A stretch of 64,000 bases of DNA from Acidobacteriota bacterium (GCA_020439745.1 JAGQSC010000027.1:62001-126000), one strand, 5' to 3'; positions 28,029 through 37,302 are shown, numbered from the stretch's first letter. Notes: generated by a model from the sequence alone, not told the origin. Program-made: numbers and translations.

Positions 28029-28435
28029 GTTTTGTCTCCAAAAATGAGGTGACCCTTGCTCGTGTACATTCGGGAACGGACAAACAAATAAATGACCTCT
28101 TTGGGCAAGTGGGGGAGAAGTTTCATGACATCAAAACGGAACGGAATCCAACGGATAGGTCGTCCATCAGCCATCGCGGTATGCGTCCATTGGTGGTCCC
28201 CGATGATTCGTTGTGGCGCCAAGTGAGCAGCGATAGGTACCTGATTAGCTCGAGTAATCGCGATCACGGTTAGCGATCGGACCCATGCTGATGCGCTCGT
28301 ATCACCCGCCGAGTCAACGCACAGGGTGCCGGACACGAAGATGCTGCGATCGCTTACGTGGATGTGTTCGATGATGATACCCGGTGAACTTGGTGCGGTC
28401 GTGTCGCGTGTCGGTGTAAAAGCAACCTCGGTCAT
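28025..28435 (-). CDS. Unknown small protein of the VgrG island (downstream of the putative effector)
   Basis: ATG at 28435 overlaps the previous stop (ATGA), so I use it rather than the longer frame to 28579, which lies over the neighbour. The 136-residue product is predicted to be beta-rich and has no signal peptide, membrane helix or known motif; 'IIIEHIHVSDRSIFVSGTL' reads like an immunoglobulin-like or jelly-roll strand pair. Coupling to the neighbouring genes makes it a candidate for cargo, adaptor or immunity function. I do not recognise the family. Confidence 0.7.
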   Translation of the reverse strand: MTEVAFTPTRDTTAPSSPGIIIEHIHVSDRSIFVSGTLCVDSAGDTSASAWVRSLTVIAITRANQVPIAAHLAPQRIIGDHQWTHTAMADGRPIRWIPFRFDVMKLLPHLPKEVIYLFVRSRMYTSKGHLIFGDKT

Positions 28436-28911
28436 GGTGGGCTCACCGTACGTATTTGGCCTGTGCCAAGGTTCAGTTCGAGTGTGTTCGATACCTGGTC
28501 CAGAGCAAAGACGGTGAAAAAGTAACGCTCGTCGGTCTGAGGTTGGAGTCCGGAGATCTGCAGGCAGCAAGTCAGCCAAGACGTAGCGGTGTCTTGTTCT
28601 TCCAACGATTCGGGAACGGTGAAATTAGTGACACGATCAGATTTGAACCAGATATAGGGATCGACCAGGCTGGTTGCAGCCAGTTGGCCTTCACCTGCGT
28701 GATCAACCACCAGTGTCAGCGCTTGAGCAAGGTCGTCGATACAGCGCCGTACTGCCAACGCCATAGATACAGTTACTGCTAGTTTTAGGTCGAGAAACCC
28801 GTCTTCAAGTCTGATTTCGCCAATCGCGATCGCCAAACCATGATCAACGGTGGGGTGCTGTTCCCCGGTGACCCATTCGTTGGGTTCTGTGATTTTGATG
28901 GAAAGCGTCAT
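28432..28911 (-). CDS. Unknown small protein immediately after the putative peptidase effector
   Basis: This 159-residue protein starts at ATG 28911, one base after the stop of the peptidase-like gene. It is acidic and beta-rich ('RLEDGFLDLKLAVTVSMAL'), with no signal peptide or known motif. Its middle ('YIWFKSDRVTNFTVPESLEE') and C-terminus ('ERYFFTVFALDQVSNTLEL') look like sandwich strands. In T6SS clusters the gene right after an effector is often the cognate immunity protein. However, for a periplasm-acting peptidase an exported immunity protein would be expected, and no signal peptide is visible. An adaptor or structural role is the main alternative. Confidence 0.68.
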   Translation of the reverse strand: MTLSIKITEPNEWVTGEQHPTVDHGLAIAIGEIRLEDGFLDLKLAVTVSMALAVRRCIDDLAQALTLVVDHAGEGQLAATSLVDPYIWFKSDRVTNFTVPESLEEQDTATSWLTCCLQISGLQPQTDERYFFTVFALDQVSNTLELNLGTGQIRTVSPP

Positions 28912-30207
28912 TTAGAACCTGTTCCAGTTTCTGCTAACCAGGGCACTTTGACCCAGGTCAGCGCGCTTGACGCGAGGCTTGCATTGATTGCAGTAGTCCT
29001 GGCCAATACGAGGGTGCATTTGATGGTACATCACGCATGTGTTCTGGCCCGGATTGGGTCTATAGATCTGTCCAGACGAAGCCACTGACACGGCGACGGC
29101 TTGCAGGCTGGCGTTTAGGTTGCAATGGTCGCCGACGCCGCCATTGACGTTGTTATACCATTGGCTATTCACGTCCCATCCATTGGGAGATCCACGGCCA
29201 TTGTAGGTCCGCTCTCGATCAATCACCTGATTGCAGGCGTGACCCAACTCGTGGACCATGGTTGCTATGGAAAACTGGGTCGCGGTCTCTTGATCGCCAT
29301 CCATGATGGCGAGGATGACCAAATTCCCGATAGATCCTCCTGCGGCATTGAATTTCTCGCGGACCGTTATGTCCAGTTCAATGTTGCGGCTGTCATTGTG
29401 CAGACCGTCCCAGAACTCTCGTTGATCCGTTAGATCTGCCGAGAACTGGCGAGCACCCATGCGCCGGCACTGGGCAGTGACGTCGCGCCAAGGTCCATTG
29501 GGTGCCAGTCTCGCCCGAGCTGAAACAAGCCAATTGTGTTCCATCAACTCATTGACCGTGTTTTGGTAGTGGACGATGTGACTGGTGGTGGGGTTGTATC
29601 GGGTCGGCATGGGCTGGAACAACCTCAGCAATACCAAGACACGCAGATGAAAAGGTCGATTTGGCAACGCACTGGGATCGGCGGCATTCGGGTCTTGATA
29701 GTAATGGCGCAAGCCATTGCGGAACTCGGTGTAGTTCTCCTGGACTTGAGTCCTTACGGATTGATGTTCCACCAACTCGACGAATACGTCACGCATGGCG
29801 CTGAGGACCGGAGCTTTGACACGGTTGATGTGGGTCGCGCAACGATCATCCATGGCGTAAATGGAAAAAAACAGTTTGCGCCAAGTTTCAACCGTGTCGA
29901 TAGTGACCGCACTGTTGCGATCATTGCGCTTACTGCATTTGATGTCGTAACGGTCGCCGCCGACGTGTGGTAGCGATAGCGTATTGGCGAAATGGTCTCT
30001 TCGGTTACGTGTAATTCGTTGTTGCAGGTGGGCTCGCTGCCGGCGACTCAGGTACCTTTCCGGCGTATTGTCACCATTGGGCTCAATCCACCATTCGGCG
30101 TAACGCACGTTGTCAGCACTCACATTACTGGCCTCAACCTCCAACGGCAGATCCGCACCGTGATGTTCCGCCGGATCTTGTGGCAGATTCACATACTGCT
30201 TGATCAT
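28912..30207 (-). CDS. Putative T6SS effector with metzincin-like zinc peptidase signature
   Basis: The 431-residue protein overlaps the PAAR-like gene by four bases (ATGA). Its C-terminal part carries HELGH at 319-323, followed by GDHC (H361) and CVM (C391-M393). A closing CNQC pair sits at 406-409. The order HExxH, later HC, then C-x-M and CxxC resembles the zinc and structural sites of archaemetzincin-type peptidases; the CVM Met could serve as a Met-turn. The N-terminal 280 residues are helical with no known domain and may bind the spike. No signal peptide is present, as expected for T6SS cargo. The effector role is inferred from its place between a PAAR-like tip gene and vgrG; the peptidase motif is seen directly. 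Confidence 0.75.
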   Translation of the reverse strand: MIKQYVNLPQDPAEHHGADLPLEVEASNVSADNVRYAEWWIEPNGDNTPERYLSRRQRAHLQQRITRNRRDHFANTLSLPHVGGDRYDIKCSKRNDRNSAVTIDTVETWRKLFFSIYAMDDRCATHINRVKAPVLSAMRDVFVELVEHQSVRTQVQENYTEFRNGLRHYYQDPNAADPSALPNRPFHLRVLVLLRLFQPMPTRYNPTTSHIVHYQNTVNELMEHNWLVSARARLAPNGPWRDVTAQCRRMGARQFSADLTDQREFWDGLHNDSRNIELDITVREKFNAAGGSIGNLVILAIMDGDQETATQFSIATMVHELGHACNQVIDRERTYNGRGSPNGWDVNSQWYNNVNGGVGDHCNLNASLQAVAVSVASSGQIYRPNPGQNTCVMYHQMHPRIGQDYCNQCKPRVKRADLGQSALVSRNWNRF

Positions 30208-30689
30208 TCACTGCCCTTTTTCATTTTGGTGACTGACCATTGGGATTCCTCTGTTGGGTTTGGTTCCGGGATGGGTGGGATCGTGATTAGTGGGGGTTGC
30301 AGACAAGGAAATGGGGGTGTGTTCTTTTTGTTACTGATCATGATATCCAGGAGACGACACACATTCTTGCCTTCCACTTTGACATCAAACGAATACATGA
30401 CAAATTCAGCGTAGTTCTTGATCACGCCACTCACGACACCTCCGGCGGAACCCGGTTCGTCGCCTGAACTCATCTGGAACTTGGACCCCTTTACCATGAT
30501 CGACTGCTTGTCCATTTTCACTTTCTTGCTTCCGTTCGAGGTGTTGGTGGACATGGAAATGTTGGGGTAGGGGATGGGGATTGGCCCACCTGGCGATGGT
30601 GTTTTACATACATCCGGGAAGCAGATCGTGGTGCCATTGCTGGTCTTGTGAACAACCGTCAGCATATTCACGTTGATTGTCGCAGGCAT
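30204..30689 (-). CDS. PAAR-like (DUF4150) T6SS tip protein
   Basis: I start at ATG 30689, six bases after GAGGAGG, two bases past the upstream stop. The 161-residue protein matches the DUF4150 PAAR-like family: 'VHKTSNGTTICFPDVCKTPS', then the proline-rich 'PIPIPYPNISMS', and conserved cysteines near 'LDIMISN'. PAAR-like proteins cap the VgrG needle and carry effectors. Here it stands alone, without a fused toxin; the next gene in the operon (28912-30207) is the likely cargo. Confidence 0.88.
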   Translation of the reverse strand: MPATINVNMLTVVHKTSNGTTICFPDVCKTPSPGGPIPIPYPNISMSTNTSNGSKKVKMDKQSIMVKGSKFQMSSGDEPGSAGGVVSGVIKNYAEFVMYSFDVKVEGKNVCRLLDIMISNKKNTPPFPCLQPPLITIPPIPEPNPTEESQWSVTKMKKGSE

Positions 30690-30690
30690 T

Positions 30691-31704
30691 TCAACCCTCC
30701 TCTTCAATCAGCTGGACAGCTAGGGCGACTCTTTGGCTGCCCTCGTGGGTGGACCAAACCAGATTCCAACCACCCTGCTCTTTCAGGCATATTCTGGCCA
30801 AAGCCAGCAGAAAACCGCCTGTTGCAGCCCCCAACTCGCCCCAACAATCTGCTGGGTGTTCCAATCGAAGATCATGGCTGCCCAGCGCGCGCAACATGGC
30901 CAGTGCCCATTCATGGAAAAAGTACGATTCACCATTCAAATCCGACCAGACAGCCAATGGTGGCTCCTGTTGGCTCACTTTGCGGATTGCCTCGGTGAGT
31001 CCCGTGCCCGTGCTTGGCTTAGGTCCTCGGAAAGGTTGGGGTTCATCACTAGATCCCACTGATGTCACACACAAACCAACGCCGTTCCTTTCGAAAATGC
31101 ATAGACTGACACCCTCGCCAGGAATGAATCCATCCTGGGTTCGAGATGACTTGAGGCGCGATTTCATGTCCAACATGTCCAATCGTGCCAAGTCAACATA
31201 GCTATCACACCCACCAATCATCAGCCTGGCTTTGTGGTCGGTCCCCCATTGAAGCGCCGATTCAAGGAGGGTGAACATGCCCGTTCGCCCTTCAGAAACC
31301 GTTTGTAGGGTTAAAGGCGTGGGGAGGCCAGCAGTTTGCCAAATCGAGCGCAACCACATGTCATTAAGGCCCCAAGATGCTGTGACCTCATCTAGTTCAG
31401 GAAAGGCCCAGAACACGCCCATGTTTATGAGCTGATTTGGCTGTTGACGCTCGGCCCATTCCGTCAGCACCTCGAGGATCATCATCTTCAGCCGGTCTGG
31501 GCCTGGAAGTTCGGCATGGAGCCAAGGTAAGGGTGATACCACGATTGGTTCCGCCGAATACACCCGATCATCAGGGGGAATCTCCATCGCGCTCGGATGG
31601 TCTTGGAAGCGTGAAATGCCCGCCAACGCAGAAAGACAGCTCTGGTCCATGTCAACGCCAAGTGGGCTGCGCCCGCCGCAGTAGGTCATGGCCCATTCAC
31701 TCAC
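30691..31704 (-). CDS. Ketoacyl-synthase-like T6SS-associated pseudoenzyme
   Basis: The 337-residue protein has the thiolase/beta-ketoacyl-synthase fold: 'KARLMIGGCDSYVD' matches the GGADS loop, 'GFIPGEGVSLCIFE' matches the family 'GF-GEGA' loop, and 'HPADCWGELGAATGGF' matches the last catalytic loop. The nucleophile Cys segment ahead of it reads 'SEGRTGMFTLLESAL', so the catalytic Cys is missing, and the first catalytic His loop reads 'SDLNGESYFFHEW'. It is probably not a condensing enzyme. Such proteins recur between DUF2169 and PAAR/DUF4150 genes. The start GTG overlaps the previous stop as GTGA. Confidence 0.8.
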   Translation of the reverse strand: MSEWAMTYCGGRSPLGVDMDQSCLSALAGISRFQDHPSAMEIPPDDRVYSAEPIVVSPLPWLHAELPGPDRLKMMILEVLTEWAERQQPNQLINMGVFWAFPELDEVTASWGLNDMWLRSIWQTAGLPTPLTLQTVSEGRTGMFTLLESALQWGTDHKARLMIGGCDSYVDLARLDMLDMKSRLKSSRTQDGFIPGEGVSLCIFERNGVGLCVTSVGSSDEPQPFRGPKPSTGTGLTEAIRKVSQQEPPLAVWSDLNGESYFFHEWALAMLRALGSHDLRLEHPADCWGELGAATGGFLLALARICLKEQGGWNLVWSTHEGSQRVALAVQLIEEEG

Positions 31705-32705
31705 GGGTCAAGCTCCGTACGAACAAATTTGACTTGATGCATCTTGCGTGTACAAGCGAATGTGGCCTTAAACAGCAGGGTCAACAGGCCGTCCCCGGGT
31801 AGGAGCGTGAGTCTATCCAGCTTCGCGCTCGCTGATGTCAACTGGTTGCCGATTTGAGCCTCTACTCGGATGCAGTATTTTGGAACCGGTACCTGCAGGT
31901 ACTCGAAGGGAAAGAGATTCCAAAGCTCGATGGTCGAACCATCAATAGGTTCATCAAAGGTGAGTTGCGGCACTGCGGCATGGTAAAAACGGTCATCAAA
32001 ATCTTCGGGTAACAGGGGGCAGCGTTCGCTCCGCCAAGTTTCATCATAAGTACCTGCGTAGTTGGCTCGAGGATGCCAATGGGTGGGTGTGAACCCGAAC
32101 CCCACTGGATCTATGCTCTGGTGCCAATCGCGAATGACCTGGTTCACCTGTTGAATACTGGGTAGCAAATCGCCGTCTTTGGGACCTTTTCCCTTCTTGG
32201 CGTGAAATCCCCTTCCCACGGGATTTCGTGGCTCGTACGCGGCGTGTTTGGGATCATCTGGGCTTGTGTCCCATCCACCATACGCGTTTTCAAAGACCAA
32301 AGGTTGTTTCGAAAAGGGTTGCGGCTGAGAAATCGATAGGCCCATCAATCCGCGTTGCCAGCGCCGTTCACCAAACACGCGAGCAACATGAACCCGGTCA
32401 CCCACCCGGATGCCCACATCAACCTGTGCCGCTTGGTTGGGACTATACGCTTCGCCGACGATTCCCAAATCCATACCGGGACAAGGCAGCCCCAAATCGC
32501 CCTCGTGGATCAAGCTGCTTGGTTCATCCATGTCACGAAAAATGGGGCCGGGTAGCAACGCCACCTGCTCAGTCTGCACGTGTTGTGCGTCTTGACTGAG
32601 CCCAATGGTGGCCTTCAGGTTAACGACCAGAAGGTGTTCACCCTCACGATCGCTGCACACATTGAGCTGTGCGGGGAATGGGGTGTTATTGCGCAAATCC
32701 ATCAT
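31701..32705 (-). CDS. DUF2169 T6SS accessory/adaptor protein
   Basis: The 334-residue protein has the DUF2169 pattern: the N-terminal 'NNTPFPAQLNVCSDREGEH' followed by 'LLVVNLKATIGL', the central 'LVFENAYGGWDTS', 'NPVGRGFH' and 'PVGFGFTPTHWHPR', and 'FYHAAVPQLTFD' near the end. DUF2169 proteins act in VgrG/PAAR clusters, where some load effectors. It is the first gene of the leftward island; its ATG at 32705 is followed by a second ATG and has no strong ribosome binding site. The promoter must lie in 32706-32949, shared with the divergent purL. Confidence 0.88.
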   Translation of the reverse strand: MMDLRNNTPFPAQLNVCSDREGEHLLVVNLKATIGLSQDAQHVQTEQVALLPGPIFRDMDEPSSLIHEGDLGLPCPGMDLGIVGEAYSPNQAAQVDVGIRVGDRVHVARVFGERRWQRGLMGLSISQPQPFSKQPLVFENAYGGWDTSPDDPKHAAYEPRNPVGRGFHAKKGKGPKDGDLLPSIQQVNQVIRDWHQSIDPVGFGFTPTHWHPRANYAGTYDETWRSERCPLLPEDFDDRFYHAAVPQLTFDEPIDGSTIELWNLFPFEYLQVPVPKYCIRVEAQIGNQLTSASAKLDRLTLLPGDGLLTLLFKATFACTRKMHQVKFVRTELDP

Positions 32706-32750
32706 GGTGCACTCGGGTGAATACGGGTTGTGGTGAGGCTATACAAGTTT

Positions 32751-32828
32751 ACCTGCCTCAATTCAGGTTGCCAAGGTGATGTGCGGCTTGGATGAATGTA
32801 GGCTCGTGCTGAGACCCCGAATTGGGGT
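32751..32828 (+). promoter_or_regulatory. Possible purL leader with two small hairpins
   Basis: Between the divergent DUF2169 and purL genes there are two short inverted repeats: ACCTG/CAGGT (32751-32768) and ACCCC/GGGGT (32814-32828), the second followed at once by TATAAAT. Both stems have only five pairs. I do not recognise a known purine riboswitch. A -10-like TATAAA at 32828-32833 lacks a matching -35. Regulation of purL here is plausible but weakly supported. Confidence 0.25.
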
Positions 32829-32949
32829 ATAAATAGGGGCGGCGCGGGTCTGTTGGATGGGGAACCGCAATGAGTTGGGAATTGGCCAGCATCAGCTCGG
32901 ATTGAGTATTTTTTCGGCCAGTCCTAGATTTGTAGACAGGGATGGTGTT

Positions 32950-35160
32950 GTGGAACCAGTTGTAGATTTGGACCTGGGCCTTGACCATGGGCTCAGTGAG
33001 GACGAATTCAAGTTGGCCTGCGAGATTCTGGATCGGACACCCAGTTACACAGAGCTGGGTATTTTTTCGGCTATGTGGTCCGAGCATTGTTCCTATAAGT
33101 CATCAAAGTTCTATCTCCGTCAGTTTCCAACCACGGGTGAACAGGTACTGATTGGTCCTGGCGAAAACGCCGGTGCGGTCGATGTGGGCGACGGGTTAGC
33201 CGTGATCTTCAAGATGGAAAGCCACAATCACCCTTCATTTATTGAGCCGTATCAAGGTGCAGCGACTGGCGTGGGCGGTATTCTTCGCGACGTATTCACC
33301 ATGGGTGCGAGGCCCATTGCCAACTTGAATGCCTTGCGATTTGGTACCCCGAACACCGCCCACATGAAGTACTTGATTCGCCGTGTGACGCAAGGTATTG
33401 GCGACTATGGCAACTGCGTCGGGATTCCCACCGTGGGTGGTGAAGTCTTTTTCGATAGCGCCTACCAAGGTAACATTCTGGTCAACGCAATGACAGTGGG
33501 TTTGGCCAAGGCAGACCAGATCTTCCTTGGTCAGGCTTCAGGACCTGGCAATGCGGTCATGTATGTGGGATCCAAAACGGGTCGCGACGGCATTCATGGG
33601 GCCACCATGGCATCCGAAGAATTCAGCGAGGAGAGCGAAGAAAAGAGGCCCACTGTTCAAGTAGGTGACCCATTCACCGAGAAGTTGTTGCTCGAAGCGC
33701 TGATGGAGTTGTTCCCAACAGGCAAGATCATTGGCATCCAGGACATGGGTGCCGCAGGATTAACGTCGTCGTCGTTTGAGATGGCAGGAAGAGCAGGTTC
33801 CGGCCTGGATCTGGATTTGGGCAAAGTGCCCACTCGTGAAGCCCACATGAGCTCATACGAGATCATGTTAAGCGAGAGTCAAGAGCGTATGTTGCTGGTG
33901 TGTCTCCCTGATGATGTAGCTGCCATTCGAGCAGTCTTCGAAAAATGGGATTTGGAAGCTGAGGTCGTGGGTGTGGTGACTGACACGGGACGTGTGCGCA
34001 TCACATCGCCCGAAGGTGAACTGGTGGCGGATATGCCCGCAGCGCCATTGGCCGATCAAGCACCCATGTACGAACGTCCTTGGTCTGAACCCGCTCAATT
34101 TGCAATAGATCGCGCCACCGACGTACGAGGTTATGGATTTAAATCGTCGGTCACGGAATCGTTGAAGCGACTGTTACAGTCGCCCAACATAGCTAGTAAA
34201 CGCTGGTTCTATCGGCAATACGACCACACAGTACGTACCGACACCGTCGCGGGACCTGGAAGCGAGGCGGCACTTGTAAGGATTAAAGGAACGGACAAGG
34301 CGATTGCCATCACCACCGACTGTAACCCGCGCCTGGTCAAACTCGATCCCTATCAAGGTGGCGCCATGGCAGTAGCCGAGGCCGCGCGCAATATTGCCTG
34401 TACGGGCGCTAAACCATTGGCGATCACGGATTGCTTGAATTTTGGCAGCCCGGAGAACCCCGAGGTGATGTGGCAGTTCAAAGAATCCATTCGTGGCATG
34501 AGCGATGCCTGTCGCGCATTGGATACACCGGTCATCTCGGGTAATGTCTCGTTTTATAACGAAACCAACGGCAGTGCTGTGTTGCCCACGCCTGCAGTCG
34601 GCATGGTGGGCTTGTTGGCCGATCGGTCCGTTTATGCCACCAATGTATTGGCAGAAAGCGGTCTATCGTTGTTTTTGTTGGGGGCGCCAACGGCAGGACT
34701 GGGCGGCAGTGAGTTTCTTGACACCGAACACGGACTCACGACGGGTGCGTTGACCCCCATCGACTTGGATCTAGAGCGTCGTTTGCTAGATGTCCTGCAG
34801 TCTTTAGTCAGCAACGGTTTAGTCCGCCATGCCCGTGACTGCTCGGAAGGGGGCTTGGCGGTCACTTTAGCCGAGATGTGTTTCGGTCCCCATCGTATCG
34901 GCTTGGACGTGGACCTCCAAGCGGATGGCAGCGTGGCGGAGACGTTGTTCGGTGAAGGGCCGAGCCGAGTGGTAGTTGCAGTGGCCGCCGAAGATGAGGA
35001 ACGCTTTCAAGCATCATGTGGCAATGTGCCATGGATGAAATTGGGTCGTAGCGGTGGCCAACGATGCGTGATTAAGATCAATGGTAAGGGCATGGTGGAT
35101 GAACCCATTGATGCGCTGGCGTCGCTTTGGCAGGACGCCATTCCAAATGTGATGGAGTAA
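32950..35160 (+). CDS. purL: Phosphoribosylformylglycinamidine synthase subunit PurL (small type)
   Basis: PurL makes FGAM from FGAR with ATP and glutamine-derived ammonia in purine synthesis. I prefer GTG at 32950 (736 residues): it follows an AGGGATGG site and gives an N-terminus of family length ahead of '[16 protein letters not shown]'. The frame is open back to ATG 32857, adding 31 unlike residues. Signatures include '[20 protein letters not shown]', '[20 protein letters not shown]', '[18 protein letters not shown]' and '[11 protein letters not shown]'. This is the small PurL that needs PurS and PurQ, neither of which is in the window. purF follows after four bases. Confidence 0.97.
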   Translation: MEPVVDLDLGLDHGLSEDEFKLACEILDRTPSYTELGIFSAMWSEHCSYKSSKFYLRQFPTTGEQVLIGPGENAGAVDVGDGLAVIFKMESHNHPSFIEPYQGAATGVGGILRDVFTMGARPIANLNALRFGTPNTAHMKYLIRRVTQGIGDYGNCVGIPTVGGEVFFDSAYQGNILVNAMTVGLAKADQIFLGQASGPGNAVMYVGSKTGRDGIHGATMASEEFSEESEEKRPTVQVGDPFTEKLLLEALMELFPTGKIIGIQDMGAAGLTSSSFEMAGRAGSGLDLDLGKVPTREAHMSSYEIMLSESQERMLLVCLPDDVAAIRAVFEKWDLEAEVVGVVTDTGRVRITSPEGELVADMPAAPLADQAPMYERPWSEPAQFAIDRATDVRGYGFKSSVTESLKRLLQSPNIASKRWFYRQYDHTVRTDTVAGPGSEAALVRIKGTDKAIAITTDCNPRLVKLDPYQGGAMAVAEAARNIACTGAKPLAITDCLNFGSPENPEVMWQFKESIRGMSDACRALDTPVISGNVSFYNETNGSAVLPTPAVGMVGLLADRSVYATNVLAESGLSLFLLGAPTAGLGGSEFLDTEHGLTTGALTPIDLDLERRLLDVLQSLVSNGLVRHARDCSEGGLAVTLAEMCFGPHRIGLDVDLQADGSVAETLFGEGPSRVVVAVAAEDEERFQASCGNVPWMKLGRSGGQRCVIKINGKGMVDEPIDALASLWQDAIPNVME

Positions 35161-35164
35161 TCCT

Positions 35165-36526
35165 ATGTGTGGCGTTTTTGGTATCAAGCCTCATCCGGAA
35201 GCGGCTAACCTCGCTTATCTTGGCCTTTATGCTTTGCAGCACCGCGGTCAGGAAAGCGCAGGAATCGCCTGCTTGGGTCCTGACCGCATTCGTGTCGTAA
35301 GGCGTATGGGCTTGGTGGCAGATGCCTTTAGCGAAGAATCGCTACAGCAGATTTCCGGCTCGGCAGCCATAGGACATGTTCGCTATTCAACGTCCGGTGG
35401 CAGTATGCTGGAAAACGCGCAACCGATTCTGATTACCTGCCACCACGGACAAATTACGCTCGCCCACAACGGAAATCTGGTCAACGCCCAACGCATACGA
35501 CAGGAGCTGGAGTCTAAGGGTTCCATCTTTGCGTCCAATAGCGATAGTGAAGTGATCCTGCACCTGATTGCGCGCAGCCAGAAGACGAAGATTGAAGACG
35601 CTATTGTGGAGGCTTTGCAACAAGTTGAGGGTGCGTTTTCCTGTGTGTTTCTGACCAAAGACAAATTGATAGGCGTTCGCGACCCCCATGGATTCAGGCC
35701 TTTGTTGATGGGTAGCCTGGGTGAGGCAAAGCTGTTTGCATCCGAGTCATGCGCCTTTGACTTGATCGATGCGCAGATTCAGCGTGAAGTAGATCCGGGC
35801 GAGATGGTGATCGTGAATAAGTTGGGTATGTCACGGTCGGTTCATCCCTTCCCCAAAAAGGTCGCACGTCAGTGCATCTTTGAACATATCTATTTTGGTC
35901 GCCCTGACGGCACGATGTTTGGTGAATCCACTCACGAGTTTCGCGAACGACTGGGCGAAAAATTGGCGCTCGAGTCTGCGGTCCATGCGGACCTAGTGAT
36001 TCCTGTCCCGGACTCAGGGGTTTGTGCCGCTTTGGGTTATGCACGTGCCTCGGGGATTCCTTTCGCCTTTGGCTTGATTCGAAATCACTATGTGGGGCGT
36101 ACCTTTATTGAGCCAAAACAGTCGATCCGCCATTTCGGCGTGAAGATCAAACTGAACCCTGTCCGTGAGCTGATCTATGGGAAACGCGTGGTCTTGATTG
36201 ACGACTCACTTGTCCGGGGCACCACTTCCCGCAAAATTGTCAAAATGGTGAGAGCCGCAGGCGCGGCTGAAGTGCACTTGCGGATAAGTGCACCCCCAAC
36301 CACACACCCTTGTTACTACGGGATCGATACACCCACCCGGCGAGAGCTGATTGCCTCATCTCACTCTGTGGAAGAAATCCGAAAATACATTGAGGCGGAC
36401 TCCTTGGCTTACATTACCCAGGAAGGCATGATGTCATGCCTGAAGAAATCCAAACCCGAGGACTATTGTCACGCGTGTTTCAGTGGTGACTACGCCATCC
36501 CTTTCCCCGGTTCTACAGAAGTATGA
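35165..36526 (+). CDS. purF: Amidophosphoribosyltransferase PurF
   Basis: PurF performs the first committed step of purine synthesis, PRPP plus glutamine to phosphoribosylamine. The N-terminal nucleophile Cys directly follows the initiator Met (MCGVFGI), so there is no propeptide. 'LQHRGQESAGI' and 'AHNGNLVNA' define the glutaminase domain, and 'RVVLIDDSLVRGTTSRKIV' is the PRPP loop. Cysteines in 'CIFEHIYFGRPDG', 'HPCYYGID' and 'YCHACFSG' match the Bacillus-type [4Fe-4S] PurF. The start follows purL by four bases, and the stop overlaps the NIF3-like gene (ATGA). Confidence 0.97.
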   Translation: MCGVFGIKPHPEAANLAYLGLYALQHRGQESAGIACLGPDRIRVVRRMGLVADAFSEESLQQISGSAAIGHVRYSTSGGSMLENAQPILITCHHGQITLAHNGNLVNAQRIRQELESKGSIFASNSDSEVILHLIARSQKTKIEDAIVEALQQVEGAFSCVFLTKDKLIGVRDPHGFRPLLMGSLGEAKLFASESCAFDLIDAQIQREVDPGEMVIVNKLGMSRSVHPFPKKVARQCIFEHIYFGRPDGTMFGESTHEFRERLGEKLALESAVHADLVIPVPDSGVCAALGYARASGIPFAFGLIRNHYVGRTFIEPKQSIRHFGVKIKLNPVRELIYGKRVVLIDDSLVRGTTSRKIVKMVRAAGAAEVHLRISAPPTTHPCYYGIDTPTRRELIASSHSVEEIRKYIEADSLAYITQEGMMSCLKKSKPEDYCHACFSGDYAIPFPGSTEV

Positions 36527-37290
36527 CGGTAGATCTGGGCAGACTTGTAGCCCATTTGAACGAATACCTCCAGGTAGGGCTATTTCAGGAATCGGCCATT
36601 AACGGGTTGCAGGTATCCGGGAAGAAGCGGGTTCGTCGCGTCGCGCTGGCCGTTGATGGGGTCCTGGAAACATTCGAAAAGGCGGTTGCCGAAGGGGCGG
36701 ACCTACTTATTGTCCACCATGGGATCTATTGGGGTCACCAATGGGCGTTGCGCGGCGCTGACTACAAACGGGTCAAGGTACTCATGGATGCGGAGCTTGC
36801 CTTGTATGCCGCCCACCTGCCCTTGGACGCCCATCCCGAAGTGGGTCATGCCGTGAATCTCTTACGGGCGGCAGGCGCGGACGAGGACAGCCTAAACCCG
36901 TTTGGGAACCACCGAGGCCAGACCATTGGGTTTAGTGGTGAAATTAGACCCACAAAACGCGATGACTTTTCGGACTTGTTGGGAAAGGTGCTTGGAGGCG
37001 ACATTCAGGTTTTGCCATTTGGCCCGGACGAAGTACGTCGCGTGGCCTGTGTGACGGGCCAAGGTGCCGATTTCTCCTTGGTCCGAGAGGCCAAGATCAA
37101 TAACATTCACTACTACATTTCCGGTGAAGCGGCCCACCCTATCTATCACTTCTGCAAAGAGCAGGGAGTCAACTTGGGACTGGGTGGGCATTACCGCACC
37201 GAGACGTTTGGGTTGAAGGCGCTAGCCGCGCACCTCGAGCGCCAATTCGATCTATCGTGTGTCTTTATCGAAGTCCCAACCGGCATGTAA
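36523..37290 (+). CDS. NIF3/YbgI-like dinuclear metal protein
   Basis: The 255-residue protein belongs to the NIF3 family (YbgI, YqfO; GTP cyclohydrolase I type 2-like), which form hexameric rings with a two-metal centre. Metal-ligand motifs are 'LLIVHHGIYWGH', 'HLPLDAHPEVGH' and the C-terminal 'GHYRTETFGLKAL'; 'CVTGQGADF' and 'YYISGEAAH' are also typical. The molecular function of the family is uncertain. Co-translation with purF is unusual and may only reflect operon economy. Confidence 0.92.
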   Translation: MTVDLGRLVAHLNEYLQVGLFQESAINGLQVSGKKRVRRVALAVDGVLETFEKAVAEGADLLIVHHGIYWGHQWALRGADYKRVKVLMDAELALYAAHLPLDAHPEVGHAVNLLRAAGADEDSLNPFGNHRGQTIGFSGEIRPTKRDDFSDLLGKVLGGDIQVLPFGPDEVRRVACVTGQGADFSLVREAKINNIHYYISGEAAHPIYHFCKEQGVNLGLGGHYRTETFGLKALAAHLERQFDLSCVFIEVPTGM

Positions 37291-37302
37291 AAGTTATGCT
37301 AG

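Noticed and set aside
28436-28579. N-terminal extension of the small VgrG-island protein to 28579
   Set aside because: ATG 28435 overlaps the previous stop as ATGA, like its neighbours; the extension lies entirely over the preceding gene.
32706-32949. A purine-sensing riboswitch ahead of purL
   Set aside because: Only two five-pair stems are visible, with none of the conserved core sequences of known purine, PRPP or ppGpp riboswitches.
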